A DNA stretch of 64,000 bases from positions 1 through 64,000 of the forward strand of contig JAFSKV010000063.1 in the NCBI GenBank assembly GCA_017448795.1, read 5' to 3'. The position numbers were made by a program, and so were the translations under genes. This stretch comes from Synergistaceae bacterium (GTDB lineage: Bacteria > Synergistota > Synergistia > Synergistales > Aminobacteriaceae). Of this stretch, positions 26,510 through 35,116 are shown one piece after another; the first letter of the stretch is position 1; every line of letters begins with the position of its first letter. The notes under the pieces were generated by a model. It was not told the DNA's origin, made no database searches, and saw nothing but the letters and a program-made list of their open reading frames with translations.

Positions 26510-26518
26510 ATTCTAACA
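26510..26518 (-). promoter_or_regulatory. Extended -10 of the repeat-switched glycosyltransferase
   Basis: TGTTAGAAT on the minus strand lies 40 bp upstream of the proposed ATG at 26470 and supports that distal start rather than the one at 26349. Confidence 0.5.
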
Positions 26519-26533
26519 CGCCCCCCGCCAATC

Positions 26534-26542
26534 TGGTATAAT
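26534..26542 (+). promoter_or_regulatory. Extended -10 promoter of the deoxynucleoside kinase operon
   Basis: TGGTATAAT, a perfect extended -10, lies 45 bp before the TTG start at 26588. It is divergent from the glycosyltransferase promoter. Confidence 0.6.
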
Positions 26543-26587
26543 CGCCTCAATTTCTCACATACAATCACACCAAGGAGCTGTAATCTT

Positions 26588-27262
26588 TTGGGACAGATTC
26601 AAATCATCGTCGAGGGCATGACAGCCAGCGGCAAGTCCACAATCGTCAGCCTTCTCTCCGAGCGCTTGGGCTTCGACGTGATGCCGGAAGAGTTCCGCGA
26701 CCCCTTAGACCTTCTCGGACGCTTCCACCACGACCGCAAATGGGCCTTCCCCATGCAGCTTAACTTTCTCGTTACCCGGTTCGCACAGTACCTTTGCGCG
26801 TCTGAGCAGGACAACTACATTCTCGACAGGAGCGTTTTCGGCGACAAGGTCTATGCCATGCTCTACTACAAGTCAGGCTACTTCAAGGACAGCCAGCTGG
26901 GATGTTACCTGACACTCTATGACTCGCTTCTGCGCGGCGTGAAGCCTCCTAGGCTGTTCGTGATTGTGCGTTGCAGGTTCGACGAGATCATGAGGCGCAT
27001 CCATGACAGGGGCAGGCAGGATGAGATTGACGCGGGCGAGCCTTACTGGCGGAGTCTCTATGACGCTTACATGCCGTTCCTCGATTTCCTGAAGTCAGAG
27101 CTTGGCGGGGATATTACGTTCTACGAGCTTGAGCTGTCTGACCCGGCTTTCATTCACACGCCCTCAATGGTTGACTCGTTCCTTGGGGACATACGGGGAT
27201 ATTTCCCGGAAAGGAGGATATTGCACGGCCATGAAGGTCAGCGGATTGCTCAGGCACATTGA
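26588..27262 (+). CDS. Deoxynucleoside kinase (dNK family)
   Basis: Phosphorylates deoxynucleosides for salvage into dNTPs. The 224-residue protein has the P-loop GMTASGKST (10-18), an EE pair at 34-35, the DRS motif (80-82, ILDRSVFGD) and a lid Arg segment RRIHDRGRQDE, all characteristic of the dNK/thymidine-kinase-like family. The TTG start at 26588 is preceded by AAGGAG and the open frame upstream lacks a site. It heads a long plus-strand operon and overlaps the Nif3-like gene by 32 bp. Confidence 0.9.
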   Translation: MGQIQIIVEGMTASGKSTIVSLLSERLGFDVMPEEFRDPLDLLGRFHHDRKWAFPMQLNFLVTRFAQYLCASEQDNYILDRSVFGDKVYAMLYYKSGYFKDSQLGCYLTLYDSLLRGVKPPRLFVIVRCRFDEIMRRIHDRGRQDEIDAGEPYWRSLYDAYMPFLDFLKSELGGDITFYELELSDPAFIHTPSMVDSFLGDIRGYFPERRILHGHEGQRIAQAH

Positions 27263-27992
27263 CACATTCGCGCCGTTCTCGCTCGCTGAAGAGTGGGACA
27301 ACTCCGGGCTTCTTGTCGGGAATTATGATGACGACATAAAGAGGATAGGTGTGTGTCTTGACGTTGTGAGCGAGGCAGTAATTGAGGCTGAAGAGCTGGG
27401 CTGCAACGTGATAGTCGCCCATCACCCGGTAATCTTCCGCCCCGTGAAAAGCATCACCGACCAGTCCGAGCAGGGAAGGACGATACTTGAGGCAGTCAGG
27501 CGCAACATCAGCATAATCGCGGCTCATACCAACTGGGACAAGGCCAAAGGGGGAGTGAATGACACTCTTGCGGCAATCCTCGCGCTGAAGAACGTTGAGT
27601 CTCTTGGGACGTTCGGGGTATGGGGTGTGCTCGCGCCGAGGATGAAGCTCAAGCAGTTTGCCGAACACGTCAAATCCTCGTGGAATCTCTCACGCCTCGA
27701 CATATACACGAAGAACCGTCCTGTCTCAGTCGCAAGAATCGCGCTGTGCGGCGGGTCAGGCGGGGAGTTCTGGCAGTCAGCGAAATCAATCGGGGCTGAC
27801 GTTTACGTTACGGCGGACATGAAGTATCACGAGCTTTCTGACGCGGTGAATGACGGCCTGACGGTAGCAGTCTGCAATCACGGCGAAATGGAGCGCGCAT
27901 CAGTCTCACAGCTTGCGGTGAAACTCGAAGGGTGTGGGATTGAGACGGTCATGATAGACGTTAAGGCACTGCCCCAAATTCTCAGGATATAG
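27231..27992 (+). CDS. Nif3-like dinuclear metal-centre hexameric protein
   Basis: A 253-residue member of the Nif3/YqfO (DUF34) family. The dinuclear metal ligands are visible at H64-H65 (AHHPVIF), in HTNWDKAKGG (H99, D103) and in the C-terminal CNHGEMER block. The family is annotated as GTP cyclohydrolase I type 2 in places, but its real role is unsettled. The ATG at 27231 lies within the kinase gene, with AAAGGAGG 13 bp upstream. It is followed 13 bp later by trpS. Confidence 0.9.
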   Translation: MKVSGLLRHIDTFAPFSLAEEWDNSGLLVGNYDDDIKRIGVCLDVVSEAVIEAEELGCNVIVAHHPVIFRPVKSITDQSEQGRTILEAVRRNISIIAAHTNWDKAKGGVNDTLAAILALKNVESLGTFGVWGVLAPRMKLKQFAEHVKSSWNLSRLDIYTKNRPVSVARIALCGGSGGEFWQSAKSIGADVYVTADMKYHELSDAVNDGLTVAVCNHGEMERASVSQLAVKLEGCGIETVMIDVKALPQILRI

Positions 27993-28005
27993 GTGAACTA
28001 TCAGC

Positions 28006-29016
28006 ATGAAGAAACGTGTATTAAGCGCAATGAGACCAACCGGCCCGCTACACTTGGGACACATGGCCGGAGCGTTGAGCAATTTCGTGAAGCTGCAGAA
28101 TGATGACAGCTACGAGTGCTTCTATGCAATAGCAGACTGGCACGCCCTCACGTCAAACTATGAGGACTCCGCCAACACAGGAGAGTATTGCTACACTGCC
28201 CTGCTGGACTGGCTGTCGGTCGGACTTGACCCGGAGAAATCCCCCCTGTTCATTCAGTCCCACGTACCACAGCACGCGGAATTAGCCCTCGCTCTCGGAA
28301 TGATTACCCCGCTGGGCTGGCTGTACAGGAATCCCACGTACAAGGAGCAGCTCCAGAACATCCAGAATAAGGACTTGGGGACTTACGGCTTCCTCGGCTA
28401 CCCTGTGCTGATGGCGGCGGATATATTGCTGTACAGAGCGGAGCTTGTCCCGGTCGGCGAGGATCAGAGCGCACATCTTGAGATTTCCCGCGAACTCGTG
28501 AGACGCTTCAACAACTTTTTCGGTGAAGGCCTCCTCGTTGAGCCTCAGCCCCTGTTCACGCAGACCCCAAAAGTCCCCGGAACAGACGGCCGCAAAATGA
28601 GCAAGTCATACGGGAACGCCCTCGAAATCTCCGAGAGTGAGGACTCAATGTGGCAGAAATTGCGCACCATGATGACAGACCCCGCCCGAATGAGACGCAA
28701 AGACCCCGGCGACCCGGAAAAGTGCCCGGTGTGGGATCTGCACAAGGTCTTCAACCCGGACGCTGACGAGAAGGCCGAAATCTGCGAGGGGTGCAAATCC
28801 GCCGGAATTGGCTGTATCGACTGCAAGAAGAAGCTCAACGCCCACATTCAGGAGATGATGACACCAGTCCGCGAACGCCGTGCGAAATACGAGGGCAAGA
28901 AGTCATTGCTTGATGAGATTTTTGCTGACGGTGCAGAGAGGGCCGGGAAGGTTGCGCGTGAGACTATGAGCGTGATTTACCCGGCTATGGGACTGCTGCC
29001 TAACCCCAAGCGTTGA
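28006..29016 (+). CDS. trpS: Tryptophanyl-tRNA synthetase with [4Fe-4S] motif
   Basis: Class Ic aminoacyl-tRNA synthetase charging tRNA-Trp. The HIGH-type sequence is PLHLGH (14-19) and the KMSKS loop is at 197-201. Near the anticodon-binding region are C240, C263, C270 and C273, spaced C-x22-C-x6-C-x2-C. This is exactly the arrangement of the Fe-S cluster in Thermotoga maritima TrpRS. Length (336) fits that subfamily. Its stop overlaps the scpA start (TGATG). Confidence 0.96.
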   Translation: MKKRVLSAMRPTGPLHLGHMAGALSNFVKLQNDDSYECFYAIADWHALTSNYEDSANTGEYCYTALLDWLSVGLDPEKSPLFIQSHVPQHAELALALGMITPLGWLYRNPTYKEQLQNIQNKDLGTYGFLGYPVLMAADILLYRAELVPVGEDQSAHLEISRELVRRFNNFFGEGLLVEPQPLFTQTPKVPGTDGRKMSKSYGNALEISESEDSMWQKLRTMMTDPARMRRKDPGDPEKCPVWDLHKVFNPDADEKAEICEGCKSAGIGCIDCKKKLNAHIQEMMTPVRERRAKYEGKKSLLDEIFADGAERAGKVARETMSVIYPAMGLLPNPKR

Positions 29017-29753
29017 TGATTGATTTCCCGGTTGAGGTTGACGGGTATTCTGGGCCGTTTGACCTGCTATGTTCGCTGGTTGAGAGCAGGAAGCTCAATG
29101 TGTCAGGCATAAAGATAGCCCGGCTCATCCAGATTTACGGCCTATACCTCGTGAAGTCAGGACAGACTCCCGCCGATACCCTCGCCGATTTCTTCAGCAT
29201 GACCGCCGGACTCGTCCTTGAGAAAACACGCTCCCTTCTCCCGAACAATGACTCGATTCCTGAGACAGTCCCGGACGAGCAAGTGTTCATGAAATCGCTT
29301 GAGCGTTACAGGCCTTACAGGAAAGTTTACTTGTGGCTTGCGGAAAAATTCGCGTCGGCACAGCCCGCTTACAGGCGCGGAATCCCGGACGTTCCTTCTG
29401 ATGATGAGCGTGAAATTCTGGTTGACGGTGAGGGAGCTTACATTCTCGCGAAAACTTGGAGGGACATAAACGCCCGGCACATTTCGGCCATGATTGCGCG
29501 CGAGACTCTCACGGATGCGGCGGCTGGTGCTGACTGGGACGGATTCGCCCGCGATGACCAGGAGCAAATCGAGGCAAGAGTCGCGGAAATAGAGTCGTTG
29601 CTGGCCGTGTCGGAATCTTTGAGCCTTCACGAAATCGCCGGGAATAATCTCGTTGTTACGTTGCTGGCTGTCTTGGAGCTTTGCAGGATGGGCCGGGCCA
29701 TGATTGAGCAGGATGAACTTTTCGCCGATGTCAGAATTAGCCCGAAAGGTTGA
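29016..29753 (+). CDS. scpA: Segregation and condensation protein A
   Basis: Kleisin subunit of the SMC-ScpAB condensin that organises the nucleoid. The 245-residue protein has the N-terminal FEGPFDLL-type motif (YSGPFDLLCSLVESRKLNV) and a winged-helix C-terminus (SLHEIAGNNLVVTLLAVLELCRMG). The ATG at 29016 overlaps the trpS stop; a TTG one codon before is also possible. The usual scpA-scpB-rluB order follows. Confidence 0.93.
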   Translation: MIDFPVEVDGYSGPFDLLCSLVESRKLNVSGIKIARLIQIYGLYLVKSGQTPADTLADFFSMTAGLVLEKTRSLLPNNDSIPETVPDEQVFMKSLERYRPYRKVYLWLAEKFASAQPAYRRGIPDVPSDDEREILVDGEGAYILAKTWRDINARHISAMIARETLTDAAAGADWDGFARDDQEQIEARVAEIESLLAVSESLSLHEIAGNNLVVTLLAVLELCRMGRAMIEQDELFADVRISPKG

Positions 29754-30264
29754 AGCCCTCCTGTTCGTCTCATCATCCCCCGTATCAGAGCGCGAACTCA
29801 GGGACGCACTAGGTGTAGGACTGCGCGGGATAAGGGAGGCGTTATCGGAGCTTGCCGGGATTCTTGACGGTGAAAATCACGGTGTGTACCTGCGGAATCT
29901 TGCGGGGGATTGGGTCATTGAGACACGCCAGGAGATGGCTGACGTTGTCGGAAATTTCCGCGAAAACGCCGGGAAGAAGCGAGTCCGTCTCAGCAAAGCC
30001 GCAATAGAGACCGCCGCAGTAATCGCCAAGAAACAGCCGGTAACACGCAGTGAGATTGACGAAATTCGCGGGGTGAACTCAGCCAGCCCACTCGAAAAAC
30101 TGCTTGAGCTCGGACTCGTCAAGACAGCAGGACACAAGAAGGAAGGCCGTCCGTCATTGCTCTATGTTACGACGGTGAAATTCCTTGAGGTATTCGGGAT
30201 AAACGACATAGGCGACATCCCGGAGCTTGAAGAGACTGACACAGAGGAGGAATTATCTACATGA
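29728..30264 (+). CDS. scpB: Segregation and condensation protein B
   Basis: Winged-helix dimer partner of ScpA in the SMC complex. The 178-residue protein has the N-terminal KVEALLFVSSSPVSERELRDALG and the conserved IAKKQPVTRSEIDEIRGVNS segment in the second winged helix. It overlaps scpA by 26 bp and rluB by 4 bp. The ATG at 29728 is chosen by alignment to family N-termini; TTG 29704 and ATG 29713 are in the same frame. Confidence 0.93.
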   Translation: MSELARKVEALLFVSSSPVSERELRDALGVGLRGIREALSELAGILDGENHGVYLRNLAGDWVIETRQEMADVVGNFRENAGKKRVRLSKAAIETAAVIAKKQPVTRSEIDEIRGVNSASPLEKLLELGLVKTAGHKKEGRPSLLYVTTVKFLEVFGINDIGDIPELEETDTEEELST

Positions 30265-30974
30265 GGCTGAACGCTTACCTGTCATCATGCGGAGTGGCAT
30301 CAAGGCGGAAATCGGAGGCAATAATTCTCAGCGGAAGGGTGCAGGTGAACGGCAAAATTGTTCTCGCGCCCTTCTTTGACGTTGACCCGGAGAATGACAC
30401 TGTTACGCTTGACCGCAAGCCCCTGAAATTTTCCCCGCATGTCTATTACGTCATCAACAAACCAGCCGGGTACGTCTGCGCGTCATCCGACAAGTATGAC
30501 CCTGTTGTTGTCGACCTTGTCCCCCATGAAGGCAGGCTCTACCCCGTCGGAAGGTTAGACCGCGACTCAGAAGGCCTCCTCATCCTCACCAATGACGGCC
30601 AATTCACACAAAGCATCCTCCATCCCTCAAAGGAAATCCGCAAAGAGTATGAAGCCCTCCTCAACATCCCGGTGAACGCAAAGAACCTCGAACACCTCAA
30701 GGCAGGCTATGACACTGAGGAAGGAAGGCACGTAAAGCCGATAAGTGTTAGTGTGATGGATCGTGAGCCGGGCGGACGCTGGATAAGGGTTGTGATTGTT
30801 GACGGACTGAAGCGCGAAGTCAGGCTCATGGCACGCAACGCAGGCTTGAAGGTTGAGCGGCTTATACGCAGGAAGATAGGAAGGATGAGGCTTGAGACTC
30901 TGGAGGGCGGGGGGTATGTGAGTTTGTCATTTTCCGAGCTGTACACTAAAATATTTGACGGCGGCGAAGTCTAA
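30261..30974 (+). CDS. rluB: 23S rRNA pseudouridine synthase (RluB/RsuA family)
   Basis: Isomerises uridines in rRNA. The 237-residue protein has an N-terminal S4 RNA-binding domain (MRLNAYLSSCGVASRRKSE) and the catalytic GRLDRDSEGLLILTNDG motif with Asp100. The specific target (RluB, RluE or RsuA site) cannot be read from sequence; genomic position next to scpB favours RluB. ATGA overlap with scpB indicates coupling. Confidence 0.92.
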   Translation: MRLNAYLSSCGVASRRKSEAIILSGRVQVNGKIVLAPFFDVDPENDTVTLDRKPLKFSPHVYYVINKPAGYVCASSDKYDPVVVDLVPHEGRLYPVGRLDRDSEGLLILTNDGQFTQSILHPSKEIRKEYEALLNIPVNAKNLEHLKAGYDTEEGRHVKPISVSVMDREPGGRWIRVVIVDGLKREVRLMARNAGLKVERLIRRKIGRMRLETLEGGGYVSLSFSELYTKIFDGGEV

Positions 30975-31006
30975 CAATTATCCAGAAGAAAAGGGGGTTA
31001 AAGTCC

Positions 31007-31897
31007 GTGAGTGAAATAGATGAGAAATCCCGGGAGCTAATCAAGACCCGCATAATCAACAACATGCAGAACATCAAATCCTTTCCCCAGTTCGTGCTAG
31101 AGACGATGAGAAAACTGAATGACCCCGAAAGCAACGCGGCGGACGTGGCTCAGAGTCTCTCACGCGACGAAGGACTCGTACTCCGCATCCTCAAGCTCGC
31201 AAACTCAGCGGCATACGGTGCAAGCCGGAGCATCTCCAATATCTCCGAGGCAATCGCGCTTCTTGGCTACAAGTCAGTCAGCAACATCATCTTGGCGGCG
31301 ACGGTCTACTCAGCGATGGACAAGGGTCTTACTGGTTACGCTCTTGACCGCGGGGAACTTTGGCGGCATTCCCTCATGGTGGCGTACACTTCCCGGCATC
31401 TCGCAGGCCTCACCGGGAAAGTCAGCACAGAGGACGCTTACGTAGGGGGGCTCCTTCACGACATCGGCAAGGTGATTCTGAATGACTACGTGAGGTTCGG
31501 CTACGGAATAATAGTGAAGATGGTCGAGGAGAAGCACATACCCTTCACTGAGGCGGAACAGCGGGTATTAGGGTTTGACCACGCGGCAATAGGTGAGATT
31601 CTTGTCGACAAGTGGGCAATGCCGCCGTCCTATAGTGTCCCGATTGCCTACCATCACAAGCCCAACGAGCTTCCTGACGACCTCAAGAAGTATCAGCCGC
31701 TTCTTGACGTTGTAACGACCGCAAACGCGATATGCCTCATGCTTGGTATAGGGCTGGGTGCTGACGGTTTGCAGACTTACATGTTCCCTGAGCCAATAGA
31801 GAGACTCGGCATAACGAATTTCGACAGCTTGTTGTCTGAGATGATAGACTTTGCCGGGAGTGTTGCGGGGGACATGGGCGACATGGCCGGGCTGTAG
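31007..31897 (+). CDS. HDOD domain protein
   Basis: A 296-residue HD-related output domain protein. It starts with PQFVLETMRKLNDP and has the HDOD core (SRDEGLVLRILKLANSAAYG, SISNISEAIALLGYKSV), then an LLHDIGKV HD motif and a FDHAAIGEILVDKWAMP block with AYHH. Retention of the HD pair makes nucleotide phosphohydrolase activity possible, but most HDOD proteins are regulatory. GTG start with AAGGGGG upstream. It sits 32 bp after rluB, with cmk 5 bp downstream. Confidence 0.88.
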   Translation: MSEIDEKSRELIKTRIINNMQNIKSFPQFVLETMRKLNDPESNAADVAQSLSRDEGLVLRILKLANSAAYGASRSISNISEAIALLGYKSVSNIILAATVYSAMDKGLTGYALDRGELWRHSLMVAYTSRHLAGLTGKVSTEDAYVGGLLHDIGKVILNDYVRFGYGIIVKMVEEKHIPFTEAEQRVLGFDHAAIGEILVDKWAMPPSYSVPIAYHHKPNELPDDLKKYQPLLDVVTTANAICLMLGIGLGADGLQTYMFPEPIERLGITNFDSLLSEMIDFAGSVAGDMGDMAGL

Positions 31898-31902
31898 CGG
31901 GA

Positions 31903-32571
31903 ATGTCATACGTGATCACAATAGACGGTCCGGCGGGGGCTGGCAAAAGCACGGCCGCGAAGGAAGTTGCGCGCAGGCTCGGAATAAGTTATCTCGACAC
32001 GGGGGCAATATACCGGGCTGTTGCGCTGATACTGTATGAGTCGGAAGTCCCCGCTGTTGACGGCTACATTATGCGCGAGGCTCTCAGCAAGATTCGCATT
32101 GAACTCCGCAACAAGTCGGTGTTCGTGAATGGCTTTGACGTTACTGGCGAGATTCGGACTCCTATGGTTGACGAGCTGGCCTCTATGTATTCGGCGATAC
32201 CGTCGGTGAGGAAGGCTCTTTTGTCCCTCCAGAAAGACCAGGAGAAGCACGGCTCATTCGTGGCGGAAGGCCGGGACGTTGGGAGCGTTGTGTTTCCTGA
32301 CGCTGAGGCAAAATTCTTCCTGACAGCGTCCCCCGAAGCAAGGGCAAAACGCCGTTACTCTGAACGGGTCAGCAAAGGCAAGCCCGCCGACTATGACGAG
32401 ATATTACGTGCGATAATCGATCGCGACAAGAACGACTCAACCCGCGAAGTAGCGCCCCTCACAGTGCCAAAGAATGCAGTTTACGTAGACACATCAGACA
32501 TGACGGAAGAACAGGCAGTGCAATTCATACTCGACAAAGTGAAAGAAGTAATCCCCAATGAAGCAAAGTAA
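31903..32571 (+). CDS. cmk: Cytidylate kinase
   Basis: Phosphorylates CMP and dCMP to diphosphates. The 222-residue protein has P-loop GPAGAGKST (9-17), the YLDTGAIYRA signature, EGRDVGSVVFPDA and the lid RRYSER. It overlaps plsC by 14 bp; the cmk-plsC order is common in Gram-positive-like and Synergistota genomes. Confidence 0.96.
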   Translation: MSYVITIDGPAGAGKSTAAKEVARRLGISYLDTGAIYRAVALILYESEVPAVDGYIMREALSKIRIELRNKSVFVNGFDVTGEIRTPMVDELASMYSAIPSVRKALLSLQKDQEKHGSFVAEGRDVGSVVFPDAEAKFFLTASPEARAKRRYSERVSKGKPADYDEILRAIIDRDKNDSTREVAPLTVPKNAVYVDTSDMTEEQAVQFILDKVKEVIPNEAK

Positions 32572-33184
32572 GATATTCTATTTCATCGTCAAAAATTTCT
32601 TCAGGATACTGCTGACGATATACAACCGCTGTACATCCCGCTGGCTTGAGCCTCTCAGTCCCGGCGAGAAATTCATTGTGGCCTGCAACCACGCAAGCAA
32701 CCTTGACCCGCTCATAGTTGGGTGCTATTTTCCCCGCAGGCTTCGTTACCTGGCGAAAGAAGAACTTTTCACGGGCTGGTTTCTCGGAACATGCATAAGG
32801 GCATTGGGTGCAGTCCCGGTCTCACGCCAAAGCAACGCATCAGCCGCCGGGGCACTCAAGGGATTCATGAAGCTGTACCAAGAAGGAAGCGACGTGCTGA
32901 TATTCCCGGAAGGAGGAAGGACTCTTGACGGGAAATTACAGCCGCTTGAAGCAGGTGTAGCACTGATAGCCGCCCACGAACACGCGCCGATTCTCCCGGT
33001 CTTCATTCACGGGTCATTCCGGGCGATGCCTCCGGGTTCTGCGTTCGTGAAGCCGACAAAGCTCCGTGTAACTTTCGGGAAGCCGCTAAGATTCGGCGAG
33101 GAAGTCTACAACAGCAGGGAAGGCCGCAAAACCATCATGGACAGCCTGACGCGTGCATTCCGTGAGCTTGAGGCGGGGGAATAA
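32558..33184 (+). CDS. plsC: 1-acyl-sn-glycerol-3-phosphate acyltransferase
   Basis: Makes phosphatidic acid at the cytoplasmic face of the membrane. The 208-residue protein has a hydrophobic N-terminus, the NHASNLDP motif with H45 and D50 (HX4D), and the FPEGGRT acyl-acceptor motif followed by PVFIHGS. It lies between cmk (overlap) and yicC (3 bp gap). Confidence 0.94.
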   Translation: MKQSKIFYFIVKNFFRILLTIYNRCTSRWLEPLSPGEKFIVACNHASNLDPLIVGCYFPRRLRYLAKEELFTGWFLGTCIRALGAVPVSRQSNASAAGALKGFMKLYQEGSDVLIFPEGGRTLDGKLQPLEAGVALIAAHEHAPILPVFIHGSFRAMPPGSAFVKPTKLRVTFGKPLRFGEEVYNSREGRKTIMDSLTRAFRELEAGE

Positions 33185-33187
33185 GCT

Positions 33188-34072
33188 ATGTTTGTCAGCA
33201 TGACAGGCTACGGCAGCAAGTCCCACGAATTTCCATGGGGTACAGTCAAGTTTGAGCTGTCCTCCGTCAACCACAAGTACCAAGACTTCAGCGTCAGGCT
33301 CCCCCGCGAACTGTCATCCCTTGAGAACCGAATCCTCGCCATCCTCAGAAACAACATCGCCCGCGGGAAGGTCAAGCTGTCAGCCGAAATCACCTACAAC
33401 CCCGGCGCGAACCTGCCAGCCCTCGACAATGACGGCCTCAGCGTCCTCATCAGCCAGGCACGGAGCATCGCCAAGCGCAACAACCTTGAAGTGGCACGGG
33501 ACATAACCAGCTTCCTGATGATACCGGGAGTCTTGGACGAGTCCGGGAATGTAGCTGAGGAAGCCGCCCTTGAGTCCCCCGAAATATGGGACAGGCTCGC
33601 GTTTGACGCTGTGGACTCGCTCCTTGAGATGAAGAAGGCTGAAGGCGAAAAGCTCCGTGAGAACGTGGACGCTGAAATGTCCCGGCTTGAGGACATAGCA
33701 GACTCGCTCAAATACCGCTGGACTGTGGCGCAGGATGAGGCTATCGAGGGGCTGAGGTCGCGTATTGAGTCGGTCATGGAGCATTATGCCCTTGAGGTTG
33801 ACGACGCAAGAATCGCGCAGGAAGTCGCCCTTTTGTCGGACAAGTGGGACGTGTCAGAGGAGCTTGCACGGCTTGAGGCTCACACGGGGAAATTCCGGCA
33901 GGTCATGGATGAGCCTTCGTGCGGGAAAAAGCTGGATTTCCTCGTTCAGGAGATGAACAGGGAGATCAACACGATGGGGAGCAAGGTCAACGATGCCGAG
34001 TTCAGATGGGGAGTCGTTGAGGCTAAAACGTGCGTTGAAAGAATACGCGAGCAGATACAGAACATAGAATGA
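33188..34072 (+). CDS. yicC: YicC/YloC family endoribonuclease
   Basis: A 294-residue protein that begins MxxSMTGYG, the family signature, and ends with the DUF1732 domain (SCGKKLDFLVQEMNREINTMGSK, then VVEAKTCVERIREQIQNIE). Family members cleave RNA, including small regulatory RNAs in E. coli. Position directly before gmk is conserved in many phyla. It overlaps gmk by 4 bp. Confidence 0.94.
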   Translation: MFVSMTGYGSKSHEFPWGTVKFELSSVNHKYQDFSVRLPRELSSLENRILAILRNNIARGKVKLSAEITYNPGANLPALDNDGLSVLISQARSIAKRNNLEVARDITSFLMIPGVLDESGNVAEEAALESPEIWDRLAFDAVDSLLEMKKAEGEKLRENVDAEMSRLEDIADSLKYRWTVAQDEAIEGLRSRIESVMEHYALEVDDARIAQEVALLSDKWDVSEELARLEAHTGKFRQVMDEPSCGKKLDFLVQEMNREINTMGSKVNDAEFRWGVVEAKTCVERIREQIQNIE

Positions 34073-34620
34073 TGAAGACAGGAAGATTATTCGTGCTTTC
34101 AGGCCCAAGCGGAGTCGGCAAAGGCACCCTCAGAGAACACGCCCTCAATAACGCCCCCAATCTCACATACTCCATATCATGCACGACACGCAAGCCCCGT
34201 GAAGGTGAGACTGACGGTGTGGAATACAGGTTCATATCGCGGGAAAAGTTCACGGAAGGAATCTCGCGGGGACTCTTCCTAGAATACGCCCACGTTCACG
34301 AGGACTATTACGGGACACTGAGGGCTGATGTTGAACGTGAGCTTGAGGTCGGCCATGACGTGCTGCTTGAGATTGACGTTCAGGGGGCTTTGCAGGTCAG
34401 GGAGAAGATGCCCGGAGCTGTGCTGATATTCGTCGCCCCGCCTAGCGTTGAGGCACTGGAGCAGAGACTCAGAGGGCGCGGGACTGAAGCCGCCGGAAGC
34501 CTGAGCGTGAGGCTCGCAAACGCAGAGAAGGAACTGGCCATGAAGGATGAGTATGATTACGTGATAGTGAACGATGATTTGGACACGGCATGTGAGGAGC
34601 TTCGGAAGATAATACTATGA
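34069..34620 (+). CDS. gmk: Guanylate kinase
   Basis: Phosphorylates GMP to GDP. The 183-residue protein has P-loop SGPSGVGKGT (11-20), the GMP-binding block SCTTRKPREGETDGVEYRF and the EIDVQGALQVR motif. It is coupled by 4-bp overlaps to yicC before and the membrane-protein gene after it. Confidence 0.96.
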   Translation: MMKTGRLFVLSGPSGVGKGTLREHALNNAPNLTYSISCTTRKPREGETDGVEYRFISREKFTEGISRGLFLEYAHVHEDYYGTLRADVERELEVGHDVLLEIDVQGALQVREKMPGAVLIFVAPPSVEALEQRLRGRGTEAAGSLSVRLANAEKELAMKDEYDYVIVNDDLDTACEELRKIIL

Positions 34621-35063
34621 CTGCTGACAGGATATTGCGCTGGGTGCTTTTCTGCGCGGGGATAATCACGGCGATATTCGCGGGCTACATGTTCAGCGAG
34701 GGAAGAATCGACTGGGGGGCGGCTTGGCTTGCGGTTACTGTGGGATTCCTGACGTTCGCGACAAGGATCAGCGGGGGCAGATCGTCAGCGGCCTCATCAT
34801 CTGACGACGGGAACAAGGAGCTTCACGACATGGCCATACTCATAGCCGACACAGCGGTAGCAACACTCAAGAACATTGGCAGGACGATTCCACCCGGCAC
34901 GAAGGAGATTGACGAGCTCGAAGAGAAGGTGAACAGCTTCCTTGACGTTATGCCCGTGAGCGGGGAGGAACGGCAGGAGTTCGCGGAAGAGTTTGACCGT
35001 CTCCGTAACAGAACGAGGCGCAACGAGGGCGGAAGGGCATTGATGAGGAGCGCAAGGCTTTGA
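34617..35063 (+). CDS. Small membrane protein of unknown function
   Basis: A 148-residue protein with two hydrophobic segments in the first 60 residues (LRWVLFCAGIITAIFAGYMF and WGAAWLAVTVGFLTFATRI). A low-complexity Ser linker and a charged, probably helical cytoplasmic tail follow (ELHDMAILIADTAVATLKNIGR, EEKVNSFLDVMPV, EEFDRLRNRTRR). It occupies the place where rpoZ (omega) often follows gmk, but it does not resemble omega. It overlaps gmk by 4 bp; ftsH begins 54 bp downstream. Confidence 0.7.
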   Translation: MTADRILRWVLFCAGIITAIFAGYMFSEGRIDWGAAWLAVTVGFLTFATRISGGRSSAASSSDDGNKELHDMAILIADTAVATLKNIGRTIPPGTKEIDELEEKVNSFLDVMPVSGEERQEFAEEFDRLRNRTRRNEGGRALMRSARL

Positions 35064-35116
35064 CCGACATAGACAGAAGCGCAAGACTTTAACCAACCCC
35101 AACAGGAGATTTTCAT

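Noticed and set aside
34617-35063. RNA polymerase omega subunit after gmk
   Set aside because: Position fits, but the protein has two membrane segments and no omega-like helices.
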